Source of the DNA: Dyadobacter arcticus
GTDB taxonomy: Bacteria > Bacteroidota > Bacteroidia > Cytophagales > Spirosomataceae
Length of the DNA stretch: 64,000 bases
Direction of reading: 5' to 3'
Assembly: GCF_011762185.1 (NCBI RefSeq)
Contig: NZ_JAASQJ010000001.1
Span: 124,001-188,000, forward strand
Shown: positions 26,393 to 35,653 of the stretch, piece by piece
How the letters are laid out: each line of letters opens with the position of its first letter
Numbering within the stretch: the first letter of the stretch is position 1
Translations under genes and position numbers: made by a program
The notes under the pieces: generated by a model
Seen by the model: the letters and a program-made list of their open reading frames with translations, nothing else
Told to the model about the DNA's origin: nothing
Databases searched by the model: none

Positions 26393-26461
26393 TTCCTTAG
26401 TCAAAAGTTGTGTTTCCAAATTTAATAATATTTAAGTGTAAAAAAATTGGTTTCAAATGGT

Positions 26462-28002
26462 TCACCCAGCCCAGCTTTCCCGATCTAAACTCCGATATTG
26501 AATTGCTTCTGCCAAATGTTCAACCTTGATATCATCACTTCCGGCCAGGTCGGCAATGGTGCGGGATACCTTTAAAATGCGGTCATAAGCCCTGGCAGAT
26601 AAGCCCAGCCTTTCCATTGCTTTCCGCAGCAATGCTTTGCCGACATCCTCTATCACACAGATTTCCTTCACCATTTCAGGCGTCATCATGGCATTGGAAT
26701 AAATATCTTTCCGATCCTTAAAACGTTCAGTTTGCCGCTTGCGAGCCTTGATAACCCGTTCCCTGATCTGCTCGCTGTTTTCCGATTTTCGGGTGGACGA
26801 GATCTGGTCGAATGATACGGGAGTTACTTCCACGTGCAAGTCAATGCGGTCCAATAAGGGTCCACTGATTTTGTTCAGGTACTTTTGGACGACGCCTGGA
26901 GCACAGACACATTCTTTGTCCGGATGATTATAATAGCCGCACGGGCAAGGATTCATACTGGCGATCAGCATAAAATTGGCAGGAAATTCAACAGACATTT
27001 TTGCCCGGGAAATGGTTACCTTCCGTTCTTCCAAAGGCTGCCGCATTACTTCAAGCACCGTTCTCTTGAATTCAGGGAGTTCATCAAGAAAAAGTACACC
27101 ATTGTGCGCCAGGGATATTTCGCCGGGTTGTGGATAGCTGCCTCCGCCCACCAATGCCACGTCGCTGATTGAATGGTGCGGCGAACGAAATGGCCTGCGG
27201 GAAACAAGCGTTGCCTGCTTTCCAAGTTTTCCAGCCACCGAATGAATTTTAGTGGTCTCGAGGGCTTCGGGTAGGCTCAACGGAGGTAATATGCCAGGAA
27301 TTCGCTTTGCTAACATGGTTTTCCCCGCTCCTGGTGGCCCGATCATGATTGCATTATGTCCGCCTGCGGCAGTTATCTCCAACGCACGTTTGATGTTTTC
27401 CTGCCCCTGAACATGCTCGAAATCAGCATCATATTCATTTTGAGAAGTAAAAAACAAATCGCGCGTGTCCACAACCAATGGCTCAATGTGAAGCTTCCCC
27501 TCAAAAAAGGCAATGGCGTCGGTCAGCGTTTCTACCGGAATAACGTCGATGTTATTGACGATGGCAGCTTCGTGCGCATTTTCAGCGGGGAGTACCAAGC
27601 CTTTAAATCCTTTTTTTCGTGCTTCAATTGCAATGGGAAGTACGCCTTTTATTGGCCTGAGCATGCCGTCCAGAGAAAGTTCGCCGAGGATAATGTAGTC
27701 TTCTGTATTGAGCTCGCAATTAAGTTGTTCGGAGGTGATGAGGGTGCAAAGAGCAATTGGCAAGTCATACGATGAGCCTTCTTTCTTAATGTCGGCAGGG
27801 GCGAGGTTAACAACCAACTTTTGCCGCGGCATTTTGTAGCCAAAATATTTGAGAGAGGCTTCTACGCGCTGCTGGCTTTCCTTTACCGCACTATCGGCAA
27901 GTCCAACCATAAAAAGCCAATGCCCTGGCCCACATTGACTTCAATCGTGATGATTTGCGCATCCACACCGAAAACGGCGCTACCATAAGTTTTAGCGAAC
28001 AT
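26462..28002 (-). pseudogene. YifB-family Mg-chelatase-like AAA+ ATPase with a one-base frameshift near the N-terminus
   Basis: The main frame (from the ATG at 27910) gives 482 residues with the ChlI-like N-domain, Walker A (GPPGAGKTMLAKRI), Walker B (GVLFLDELPEF), a C-terminal Mg-chelatase helix bundle and a CPCGYYNHPDKECVC segment. YifB/ComM proteins normally start about 30 residues earlier, with ...FGVDAQIITIEVNVGQGIGFFMVGLPDSA. Exactly that start (MFAKTYGSAVFGVDAQIITI...) is encoded from 28002 in another frame and runs into the main frame at a five-A run (27911-27915 on the + strand), where six are expected. Restoring one base gives 513 residues, the usual length. It is either a real frameshift, a recent phase change, or a sequencing error. 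Confidence 0.88.
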
Positions 28003-28102
28003 GTGTGTGTAATTAGAGTAATTAATAGGACGATTTTTGGCAAAAATAGCAGGAAATCGGAGAAATAAATCATTGCCGTTTTAATGCTTGTGCACACGGC
28101 TT

Positions 28103-28267
28103 ATGATTTTATTCACCAGGTCTGCCCGCTCATTTCCAGACTCCTATGTGGCTGCCCAATGCCATCAGCACCGATCACTAATTTTGAAAACATTGGGTAA
28201 AGAGCAGGAATTCACCCAGGAGGCGCAACGGGCAAGGGAATACTTTTTTAAAATGGAAGACAAATAG
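28103..28267 (+). pseudogene. Orphan C-terminal reading-frame remnant
   Basis: An open frame ending at TAG 28265-28267 reads about 54 residues. The last ~40 look like real helical protein: FPDSYVAAQCHQHRSLIL and GKEQEFTQEAQRAREYF. No start with support was seen upstream. The stop abuts the first recognisable codons of the ABC permease remnant, so this is probably the tail of a gene whose body was deleted. Family not recognised. Confidence 0.4.
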
Positions 28268-29470
28268 ATAGCTTCAATCGCTATCATTCAAAGGCAGATC
28301 GTATTTTCTGGATTGTTACAGATGTGATTGATGATGAAATTCAGCAAACGGATGTTACGCCTCGCCCAATGGGTGAAATCTTGCGACGGGAATATCCTTT
28401 TGTAGAAAGTTCTGTTCGACTGAATAATTTATTCGGATCGGTTATCGCTGTCCCTGATAGTAAGGGTGGTAGCAGCAAAAAATTCGAGGAATCAAGGAAT
28501 ATTTGTTTTACAGAACCTGAATATTTTGATGTTTTCGATTCCAAATGGGTTAGCGGAAATGCGAAACAAGCGCTGTCCGCTCCCAATACGGTTGTTTTAT
28601 CCAGGGATTATGCGAAAAAGTATTTTGGACGTGAAAATGTAATGGGAGAAATCCTGCGGTTTGATAATAAAGTGAATCTAACCGTCACAGGAATTATTGA
28701 AAATCCTCCGCCGAATACGCAGCTTCGTTATGATGTCCTGATTTCATATTCCACGATACCAGGATTTTATGGCGATACCAATATGCTCAATGTTTGGGCC
28801 GAACCATCCACCATGTGCTGGGTAACATTAAAGGAGGGAACAGAGCCTTCCAGATTGACCAGCAGCTTTCCTGAAATGTGAAAAAACATTATAGGCCCAA
28901 CGACGCGAAGGCTTACAGCTTCCGAGCGATTCCGTTAAGCGAAATGTTTCACGCGCCCGGATATGGCGCGGCACCAAAACCTATTTTATATGCATTGATT
29001 GGTGTTGGGTTATTTCTGGTGCTGGCAGCCAGCGTCAATTTTATCAATCTTTCTACGGCTCAGGCAATCAAACGTTCAAGGGAAGTGGGTGTTCGCAAAA
29101 CAATGGGGAGTACACGGAGACAGCTAATTGGACAGTTTATGCTGGAAACAGCCATCATTTGTCTCGGTGCTTTTGTCGTTGCCCTAATTTTTACGAAGCT
29201 AAGTCTACCAATGCTTAATCAGGCATTGTCCATGCTTCACGCGAACATTTCAGTCCTTGATCTTTTGAATCCAAATGCATTTAAATGGTTTGGCACCTTA
29301 GTAGTCGGGGTGATTTTGCTGACGGGACTATATCCTGCGGATATTCTCGCTCGGTTTAATCCGGTTGCAGCCCTCAAAGGTAAATTGACGACGCAAAAAG
29401 CCGGAAAGGTATCCATGCGAAAAAGTCTGGTGGTTGTGCAGTTTTTTATCACGCAGCTTTTCATTATCGC
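28267..29470 (+). pseudogene. MacB/FtsX-like ABC transporter permease, truncated and frameshifted
   Basis: The first part (from 28267) reads SFNRYHSKADRIFWIVTD, the periplasmic-core start of Bacteroidota MacB-type permeases, but lacks the preceding transmembrane helix of about 50 residues. At 28876-28881 the frame breaks: FPEM-stop is followed by KKHYRPNDAKAYSF one base out, which a single restored G (ATGGTG for ATGTG) would join. The second part has the FtsX helices (ILYALIGVGLFLVLAASVNF, REVGVRKTMGSTRRQLIGQF) and ends at about 29470 in VVQFFITQLFIIA, half of the usual ~790 residues. Beyond that the frame reads antisense through a Uma2 gene. Confidence 0.88.
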
Positions 29471-29473
29471 CTT

Positions 29474-29949
29474 TTATCTGAAAACCATCTTCAGATCCAA
29501 CTCAATTCCGTTCACCGGATCGCTGAAAATAGTTTCAGTAAACCACTTAACAGGTTGATCTGGAATAAACAGCTGAATGCTTTTGACGGAAGGCATGACG
29601 ATCCAGGCAGATTTAACGCCGCTTGGGAAGTATGTTTTGCGAATCTTACTGGTTAAAGAATCATAAGCTTGCGTTGGGGATAGGATTTCAATAGCAGTGA
29701 TTGGCGGGGCTGGATACCTTATAATGTCTCTTCCCAGTTGAATACTAAATTTTGAAAAATGGAGATATCCGGTTTGCCGCGCCCTTCAATTAATTCCAGT
29801 TCCAATTCTGGCATAATATCAAATTGTGTGTCGTAAGCGGATAACAGGACGCTAATGCGGTAAGTCAGACGGGAATGGTTCAATGACATGGACTCTTCCA
29901 GCGGTGTTTCAATTTCAGTAATTTGAATTGCCCGTGAGTCCATAATCAT
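29474..29949 (-). pseudogene. Uma2 family endonuclease-like gene with a frameshift
   Basis: The N-terminal part (from 29949) has NHSRLTYRISVLLS and ELELELIEGRGKPDISIF, the Uma2 core with its first acid, and stops after NWEETL at 29719. The next frame continues without a gap: IRYPAPPITAIEILSP, DSLTSKIRKTYFPSGVKSAW and a C-terminus ending at TAA 29474-29476. One missing base near 29725 explains the break; repaired length is about 158 residues. Its 3' end abuts the truncated permease. Confidence 0.85.
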
Positions 29950-29987
29950 TGTGTTTTTAATAAATATAAAAAAATTGCCTAACCTTA

Positions 29988-30836
29988 CTATTCAACCACC
30001 GCTGAAACGCAGATGTAAGTAGGTATGATCCCCGTCGCCCGGATCCTGACTTCGGCGTCCTCGGCTTGGGTGTTACCAGTTAGAACCAATGCGGTATCCA
30101 GGCCAAATTTATTGCCACCTAAAATATCGGTATGCAAAGTGTCGCCGACCATTAGAATGTCTCTTTTGCTGACATTGGGATAGTTTTTAATGTGCTGATA
30201 AGCGAAAATAAACATTTGGGGATCAGGCTTTCCAAACCTAATAAATTGACGGCCGATCGTATCCTCAATCATTTTGGCCAATGCGCCAACAGCAATAGAG
30301 AGCCGGGTTTTAGAAGCCGGATAGGTTTTATCTGTATTCGCCACGATAACGGGAATGTTTCGTTTCCGCAGCAAATTCAGGGTTTTAGTAAGGTCCGTGT
30401 TCCAGTTAAAACCCTCGTCGTCGAGGAAGACCAATGCATTAATATCATTAATGTCACTTAAGTCCAGCTTCCGGATGGAAAGTGTTTTTAAATCAGAACT
30501 TTCGATGTAATGTGCAGAATTTTCGGTCCCCAGATAAGCAACAACACCGCTTCTGACTTTTAATTCAAGATATTCCCGGGCCAGCATTCCTGATGAAACG
30601 ATCCTGTCCGGCGTGACGTCATCTATACCCAACTTAACATAACTCTCGGCAAGTTCCTCAGGCCCTCTTGAGGCATCATTGGTAACCACATAAAAATCTT
30701 TCCCTGTCTCCCTCAGATAAGCAAATGTATTTTTAATGCCAGGGATCAGCCCATTATAGGTTTTAAGGACACCGAAAGCATCAAAGAAAATTACATCATA
30801 TTTGGAGATAACAGATTTAAAATTGTCGAGGATCAT
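29988..30836 (-). CDS. HAD superfamily (IIA, NagD-like) hydrolase
   Basis: 282 residues of the HAD-IIA type. Motif I is FFDAFGVL: the nucleophile Asp is present, but the usual second Asp (DxD) is Phe. Motif II lies in VVTNDASRGPEEL, motif III at RFGKPDPQMF, and motif IV at MVGDTLHTDILGG. Proteins of this subgroup act on phosphorylated small molecules; the substrate is unknown. The kinase-like gene lies 39 bp upstream on the same strand. Confidence 0.88.
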   Translation of the reverse strand: MILDNFKSVISKYDVIFFDAFGVLKTYNGLIPGIKNTFAYLRETGKDFYVVTNDASRGPEELAESYVKLGIDDVTPDRIVSSGMLAREYLELKVRSGVVAYLGTENSAHYIESSDLKTLSIRKLDLSDINDINALVFLDDEGFNWNTDLTKTLNLLRKRNIPVIVANTDKTYPASKTRLSIAVGALAKMIEDTIGRQFIRFGKPDPQMFIFAYQHIKNYPNVSKRDILMVGDTLHTDILGGNKFGLDTALVLTGNTQAEDAEVRIRATGIIPTYICVSAVVE

Positions 30837-30875
30837 AGAGTTGGTGTCTTTGAGTAATTCAGGGTAACGGTGCTT

Positions 30876-31916
30876 TTAAATTTTTAATGCTCTTAAAATT
30901 TTTTCGGCATCAAACCCATCAATGGATGGGAAGTATAATTCGTAGGCTTCTTTTTGTAGTTTGGTGCAATAAGACCGATGGAAGAAATATTTTCCATATT
31001 TGATCACATAATTGAGAATAAAAAAGCGGTAAGCCTCTTTCATAAACCGCACTTCCCGCTCTGTCAATGGATATACTTTATGGTATTCCTGTAAAAAAAT
31101 CATAAACCGGTCTTCCATCAGCGGGCCAATAAGATAGCTGAAAACAGTACGGTCACCAACACTAGAAACCACCCGGCTGAAAAAATAAAAATCCATTACA
31201 CGGGAAGAAACCCGAAACCAGTCGTAATCCCAGCGTGAAAACAATTTCAGATCATCCGTGACAGAAAAGTTGCCGATGTTCCAGTCCATAAAAACAGGCA
31301 TCAGGTCAAACGAGCTCAGGTTCAGGCGCTGGATGTTTTTCATGAAAATGTCACATTGCTTTTCCAGGATATGTATATTACCCCGGTGCTCATATTTCCC
31401 CGTGTCGCTTTCCAGGATTTCGAGCAAATGCTGAATATCTGTCCGCAGGTTTTTGGATGATTTGGGGATGGATTTACCTGCTCTAAAACAAGCCTGATGG
31501 AATTTTGCGGCCTCAGTACCTAATTTGCGTATCTGATCTTCATTAAGCCTCCTCGGCAAACGGTTCATGGCGCGGATCGGATTGTAAAAAACAACCCAGG
31601 TATCCACAAAATCTTCCTGATAACGGTATGTATAAACCTGATTATTCTTAACCAGCGACTTGGCGAGGACGTTTTCAAACGGATAAAGCAAATTATTGGA
31701 TAGCGTCTGAATGATCCGGTGATCTTCCTTGAAATGTTCGTATTTACCAAAATAGGAAAGCTTTGCAACGACTACATCGTCATTGTCCAGTGTAACCCTG
31801 AAAACATGGTTAGTTGATACTTTGGCACTGATATCCTCCACAAATTTTACTCCGATCGAATTATCAAAACCGGCCCAGGCCTGACGGATAATTTCGGGAT
31901 AATCTTTTAAACGCAT
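30876..31916 (-). CDS. Aminoglycoside-phosphotransferase-like small-molecule kinase
   Basis: 346 residues with a kinase-like APH fold. The N-lobe strands (NHVFRVTLDNDDVVVAKLSYFGKYE) carry the ATP-binding Lys. The catalytic loop is VFMDWNIGN (Asp and Asn of D-x4-N kept, with Met-Phe where His-Gly is common), and the metal motif is SRWDYDWFRV. The phospho-acceptor is unknown. The upstream region carries a TTG/TACCTTTG promoter on this strand. It is probably an operon with the HAD hydrolase. Confidence 0.8.
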   Translation of the reverse strand: MRLKDYPEIIRQAWAGFDNSIGVKFVEDISAKVSTNHVFRVTLDNDDVVVAKLSYFGKYEHFKEDHRIIQTLSNNLLYPFENVLAKSLVKNNQVYTYRYQEDFVDTWVVFYNPIRAMNRLPRRLNEDQIRKLGTEAAKFHQACFRAGKSIPKSSKNLRTDIQHLLEILESDTGKYEHRGNIHILEKQCDIFMKNIQRLNLSSFDLMPVFMDWNIGNFSVTDDLKLFSRWDYDWFRVSSRVMDFYFFSRVVSSVGDRTVFSYLIGPLMEDRFMIFLQEYHKVYPLTEREVRFMKEAYRFFILNYVIKYGKYFFHRSYCTKLQKEAYELYFPSIDGFDAEKILRALKI

Positions 31917-31976
31917 TACAAATAAGCATTAGGTTTCAGCATTGTTGATGCTTTGCTCCGTGGAGTTATGTTATTC

Positions 31977-32004
31977 CAAAGGTAGCAACTTCGCAGGTGT
32001 GCAA
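31977..32004 (-). promoter_or_regulatory. Promoter of the kinase-HAD operon
   Basis: On the minus strand TTG (32004-32002) is followed after 17 bp by TACCTTTG (31984-31977), close to the Bacteroidota -33/-7 layout and about 60 bp before the kinase ATG. Confidence 0.5.
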
Positions 32005-32071
32005 TACCGCTGCATGAGCAAGCCGAATAAAAAATAATCTTATAATTTTACAAAAACTTACCTTTTAGATT

Positions 32072-33046
32072 TTGTTTTACTACTTCTCGCGCTTTCTGAT
32101 CAGGCTTGCTTTGCCGATCTACCTAAAAAAACTTTGTCTCACCGGGTATAAACAGTTGCCTCAGGAGCTGCCTTTACTTTTTGCTTCCAATCACTCTGAC
32201 TCGTTTTTCGATGCATTGGTGATCGGTTCCGTTCTAAAGCCTATGTATACGCTGGCAAGAGGGGATGTTTTCAAAAATCCGAAGGTCGCTTTCTGGCTGC
32301 GTCAGATCAATCTCATTCCGGTTTTTAGGGGATCCGAAGGTCGGCAATATCTTAAGAATCATGAAATTACCGCGGACGAAAGCCATAACGCATTGAAAAA
32401 AGGGTCTCCGGTTCTGGTTTTTTCAGAAGGTGTTTGTGTTCATGAATGGAAATTACGGCCATTAGGCAAAGGAACCGCAAGAATGGCCCACAAGACTTGG
32501 TACGGAGAAGATGCAGTGCCTACAATGAAAGTAATTCCAACAGGTGTTAATTACGAACATTTCCGTGGGTTTGGAAAGCGTGTATCCCTCAAATTCGGCG
32601 ACGCGATTAGCCAGGCGGATATCGCGACCAACCCTGAGGAATACGAAAAATGGCTGCGCGAGTTCAATGAAATTCTCGAAAAGAGAATGAATAATGAAAT
32701 TCTGACCATTCCCGGTGACCTGCCCAAAGCAGAGCAACTTCAAAAGTTGAATGCTTTTTTTGAAAATTGTCCTGCTCCGGGCAAGGGAAATGTTTTGCTG
32801 CAAGCAATCGGTGTAATCGGGCGGACCATTCATCGGCCGCTGCTTTCCGTCTTTAAAAATAAGTCAGCCAAACTAACAGCGCGGACGGTATTTTATGATT
32901 CGGTATTATTTGGACTTTTGATCTACCTATATCCCGTAATAGTCGGCTTGCTCTCTGTTATTTTGGGATTTATTGCCGGCTGGACTGCAGGATTGGGACT
33001 GTTTATTGCACTTCCGCTTCTGGCTTGGGTTGGGAGTAAGTATTAA
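32072..33046 (+). CDS. 1-acylglycerol-3-phosphate acyltransferase-like (PlsC family)
   Basis: 324 residues. The active-site block SNHSDSFFDALVIG (His-x5-Asp form seen in Bacteroidota), the FRGSEGRQYLK region and the VFSEGVCVHEWKLRPLGKGTARMA motif are typical of PlsC-like acyltransferases, which esterify lysophospholipids at the membrane. Two hydrophobic C-terminal segments (VLFGLLIYLYPVIVGLLSVIL and GLGLFIALPLLAWVG) anchor it. The frame is closed by TAG just upstream and the first usable codon is TTG at 32072, so a TTG start is likely. Confidence 0.85.
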   Translation: MFYYFSRFLIRLALPIYLKKLCLTGYKQLPQELPLLFASNHSDSFFDALVIGSVLKPMYTLARGDVFKNPKVAFWLRQINLIPVFRGSEGRQYLKNHEITADESHNALKKGSPVLVFSEGVCVHEWKLRPLGKGTARMAHKTWYGEDAVPTMKVIPTGVNYEHFRGFGKRVSLKFGDAISQADIATNPEEYEKWLREFNEILEKRMNNEILTIPGDLPKAEQLQKLNAFFENCPAPGKGNVLLQAIGVIGRTIHRPLLSVFKNKSAKLTARTVFYDSVLFGLLIYLYPVIVGLLSVILGFIAGWTAGLGLFIALPLLAWVGSKY

Positions 33047-33059
33047 GACTTGCAAAGTT

Positions 33060-34241
33060 TTAATACTTCACAAATTTTAACGTTTGCAGATTTTGAATTA
33101 ATTCCACCACATTACAATGAATCCAGCCCGGACGAATTGATGTATTTCCACCCTTTGGAGTGACAACAAAATTGTTTTTAGTTTTCAAATCATTCACTGA
33201 TTCTGTTGATCCTCTTTTTAATGCAGGAGCTAAGGATATCTTTATTTCAATTGAAACCACAGGAGTAATCCCATCAACCAAAACTAAGTCCATTTCGGCT
33301 CCGTTTGAAGTCCGATAAAAATGCGGGCGTATTGCGGGGTCAAGTAAAGGAATGACCTGTTCGAGCACATAGCCTTCCCATGATGCACCAGAAACGGGAT
33401 GCTTAATCAGATCGTCGAACGTCCTGATATTATGGAGGAAATGCAGGGTTCCACTGTCCCTGATATAGATCTTCGGCGATTTTACGATCCTTTTGCTCAT
33501 GTTTACATACCAAGGTTCGAGCCGTCTCACGAGGTAAGCCTGTTCAAGAATTTCCAGATAGCGACGAACCGCGATATTTGAAATGCCAATAGAATTGCTG
33601 ATTGTTACATAATTAAGAAGGGATCCGTGAACATGCGATATCATACGAATAAAATTATTCAGCAGAGGTATTGACATGGTTATGCCGAGTTGTGACAGGT
33701 CTTGTTCGACATACGTTTTGATGAAATTTTGTTGCCATTGATACCAGAAACCGTCGTCAGGTGCAAGTAAGGCATCCGGAAATCCACCGCGATGCCAGTG
33801 CTGTTGCCAGGGAATTTCGGTAGATGCAGCTTCGACTGTCAGTATTGGTGATAATTCGTGATATGCAATTCTGCCCGCAAGGGATTCTGAGCTTTTTTGC
33901 AAAAAACTCGGAGAAGCAGACCCTAGCAGAATGAACCGCGCTGCCTCTCTTTTTCGATCTATAATAGCTCTTAATTGTGTAAACAAAGGCAGTAGCCTTT
34001 GAACCTCATCAATTACAATCGTTTTGTCAATGTTATTTTCTAGGAGCCATGTAGTATTTTGTGAGATAGCTTCAAAGTCTTCTGCTAATTCAAGATCAAA
34101 ATAGACCGAAGGCTTTTGTAACTCAGTCATCAGTTTCTGCGCAAGAGTTGTCTTTCCCACCTGCCGGGGACCTAAAATTCCGACGGCCGGGAAGAAGCTA
34201 AGAGAGCGCAAGACAGCCTGCTCAATCGAGCGATTTATCAT
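33060..34241 (-). CDS. AAA ATPase with DUF4143 domain
   Basis: 393 residues. The N-terminal AAA_14 domain has Walker A (GPRQVGKTTLAQKL) and Walker B (KTIVIDEVQRLLPL). The C-terminal DUF4143 half ends with the nuclease-like SNGAEMDLVLVDGITPVVSIEIKI. This family is common in bacteria and its role is unclear; toxin-antitoxin and mobile links have been proposed. An 11-bp inverted repeat lies directly at its start. Confidence 0.88.
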   Translation of the reverse strand: MINRSIEQAVLRSLSFFPAVGILGPRQVGKTTLAQKLMTELQKPSVYFDLELAEDFEAISQNTTWLLENNIDKTIVIDEVQRLLPLFTQLRAIIDRKREAARFILLGSASPSFLQKSSESLAGRIAYHELSPILTVEAASTEIPWQQHWHRGGFPDALLAPDDGFWYQWQQNFIKTYVEQDLSQLGITMSIPLLNNFIRMISHVHGSLLNYVTISNSIGISNIAVRRYLEILEQAYLVRRLEPWYVNMSKRIVKSPKIYIRDSGTLHFLHNIRTFDDLIKHPVSGASWEGYVLEQVIPLLDPAIRPHFYRTSNGAEMDLVLVDGITPVVSIEIKISLAPALKRGSTESVNDLKTKNNFVVTPKGGNTSIRPGWIHCNVVELIQNLQTLKFVKY

Positions 34242-34284
34242 TAACCATGTAATTTTATTTTTGAAGAATAAATTTACATGGTTA
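34242..34284. repeat. Inverted repeat at the start of the DUF4143 ATPase gene
   Basis: TAACCATGTAA (34242-34252) and TTACATGGTTA (34274-34284) are a perfect 11-bp inverted repeat, with centres 32 bp apart (about three helical turns). It abuts the ATPase start codon and could be an operator. No regulator is adjacent. Confidence 0.5.
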
Positions 34285-34314
34285 TTTGGGAAAATCGAAG
34301 TAAATTTGTTGGAA

Positions 34315-35370
34315 TTAATCTTTCACCCGATTCAAACTCATCGTCTTCAGCATCCAATCCGGTAGCGGCTTCTGATCCTTCCTTTTTTGAATATCCAGAA
34401 ACCAGCCTATTTTCTTCAGAACTGGTACCTTATGCGTTTCCACGAGTTCGATCAATGTTCCGTCCGGATCTTCAAGATAAGCGAACCGGCCTGCAGCGGA
34501 TTCCATGCCGAAAGAGCTTTCGCTGTCTATTGTAAAGGGGTAACCCTGTAATTGCAGCTTTGTTTTGAGCGCATTCATGTCCAGAGTGTCAAAACACAAA
34601 TGAATGTAGCCGCAGTCTCCCCAGTATCGGTTCTCAAATATCTTTTTAGGCGTTCTGTCCAATGTCTGTATCAATTCAATCTGGATGTCGCCAAGTAACT
34701 TGCTGAACGCACCGTCAGGCGTGAAGCTTTTGCGCAGTAACATTCTTCTGAACTTTTGGCTGGGAATGGATGCTGGAATATCGTCGAATGTGCCTGTCAG
34801 ATCATACACAACTTCCAATGGCCGCAACAGGTTTTCGTAAAAAATTACGGATTGGTCAATGTCCGAAACCCCAATCACAACACCTGCAACACCACCTACC
34901 GGTTTACCTGTTTTTTGGAACCAGGAATTGTCACTGGTGATCTGAAAGGCATTTCCGTAAGGGTCATTACCCCAAAATCCTTCCCCTTCCGGCAATTTCA
35001 CCAATGGGCCGACAGCCTCTTTGGATTTACTTTTAACCCAGTCGTGCGCTTTCTTAACATCGGGGGCTTTAAACCGTATTGCATTGATTCCAAGATCACC
35101 CGGCTCAATTTTGAAATTTGGAGGTTGCGAAGTCCTGCTTGTGAATGACCAGATTTCAAGACCACCGCCTCCCGCCATATTGATCGCCAGCACTGCATGC
35201 CTTTGGTGAACTTCACCGCCGGTATAAGGGATCATCAGCGGTGCATCCGCCTTTTCATCAAACACGGGAACATCAAATCCTAGGACCTTACGGTACCATT
35301 TCCATGCGTCGGGCACATTCTGAACACCAATTCCTACTTGTTGAATTCCTGAAATCAGTGGAGCACTCAT
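34315..35370 (-). CDS. VOC family protein with two glyoxalase-like domains
   Basis: 351 residues with two vicinal-oxygen-chelate halves: IQQVGIGVQNVPDAWKWYRKVLGFD near the N-terminus and VAGVVIGVSDIDQSVIFYENLLRPLEV in the middle. The C-terminal GRFAYLEDPDGTLIELVETHKV is the usual metal-site glutamate strand. Activities in this fold range from ring-cleaving dioxygenases to epimerases; the context (an ATPase and divergent aroB) does not decide. Confidence 0.8.
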   Translation of the reverse strand: MSAPLISGIQQVGIGVQNVPDAWKWYRKVLGFDVPVFDEKADAPLMIPYTGGEVHQRHAVLAINMAGGGGLEIWSFTSRTSQPPNFKIEPGDLGINAIRFKAPDVKKAHDWVKSKSKEAVGPLVKLPEGEGFWGNDPYGNAFQITSDNSWFQKTGKPVGGVAGVVIGVSDIDQSVIFYENLLRPLEVVYDLTGTFDDIPASIPSQKFRRMLLRKSFTPDGAFSKLLGDIQIELIQTLDRTPKKIFENRYWGDCGYIHLCFDTLDMNALKTKLQLQGYPFTIDSESSFGMESAAGRFAYLEDPDGTLIELVETHKVPVLKKIGWFLDIQKRKDQKPLPDWMLKTMSLNRVKD

Positions 35371-35522
35371 TCGTCGAGATTAAATTTTTAATGGGTTACA
35401 AAAACGGGTTATTCAAAATCGCAATTTTACAAAATAAAATGTAAACCAGTCGTTGGGCAAGAAAGTTGAATCAAAAATGTGGTTTATAGAAAATATCTTA
35501 GGATACAAAACCTAATTATTTA

Positions 35523-35551
35523 TTTGGTAAACATAATAATTCCTATCTTTA
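35523..35551 (+). promoter_or_regulatory. Candidate promoter of aroB
   Basis: TTTG (35523-35526) and TATCTTTA (35544-35551, one base from the -7 consensus) are 17 bp apart; the aroB ATG lies about 100 bp downstream. Nothing else was recognised in the spacer from 35371 to 35653. Confidence 0.4.
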
Positions 35552-35653
35552 AAAGAGATTTCCAGAATATTATTTCAGAAAGAACGAAGTCTACGCATCC
35601 ATTTATGTGTGCTCATCGTATGTGTGGTGAGCCAGTCTCAATTCAAGTTTCGA

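Noticed and set aside
27906..27916. Programmed ribosomal frameshifting in yifB
   Set aside because: The T5 run is short and there is no stimulatory structure that I could see; YifB is not known to use recoding, so mutation or sequencing error is simpler.
28003..29949. An insertion sequence causing the decay zone
   Set aside because: No transposase fragment, terminal inverted repeats or target duplications were found.
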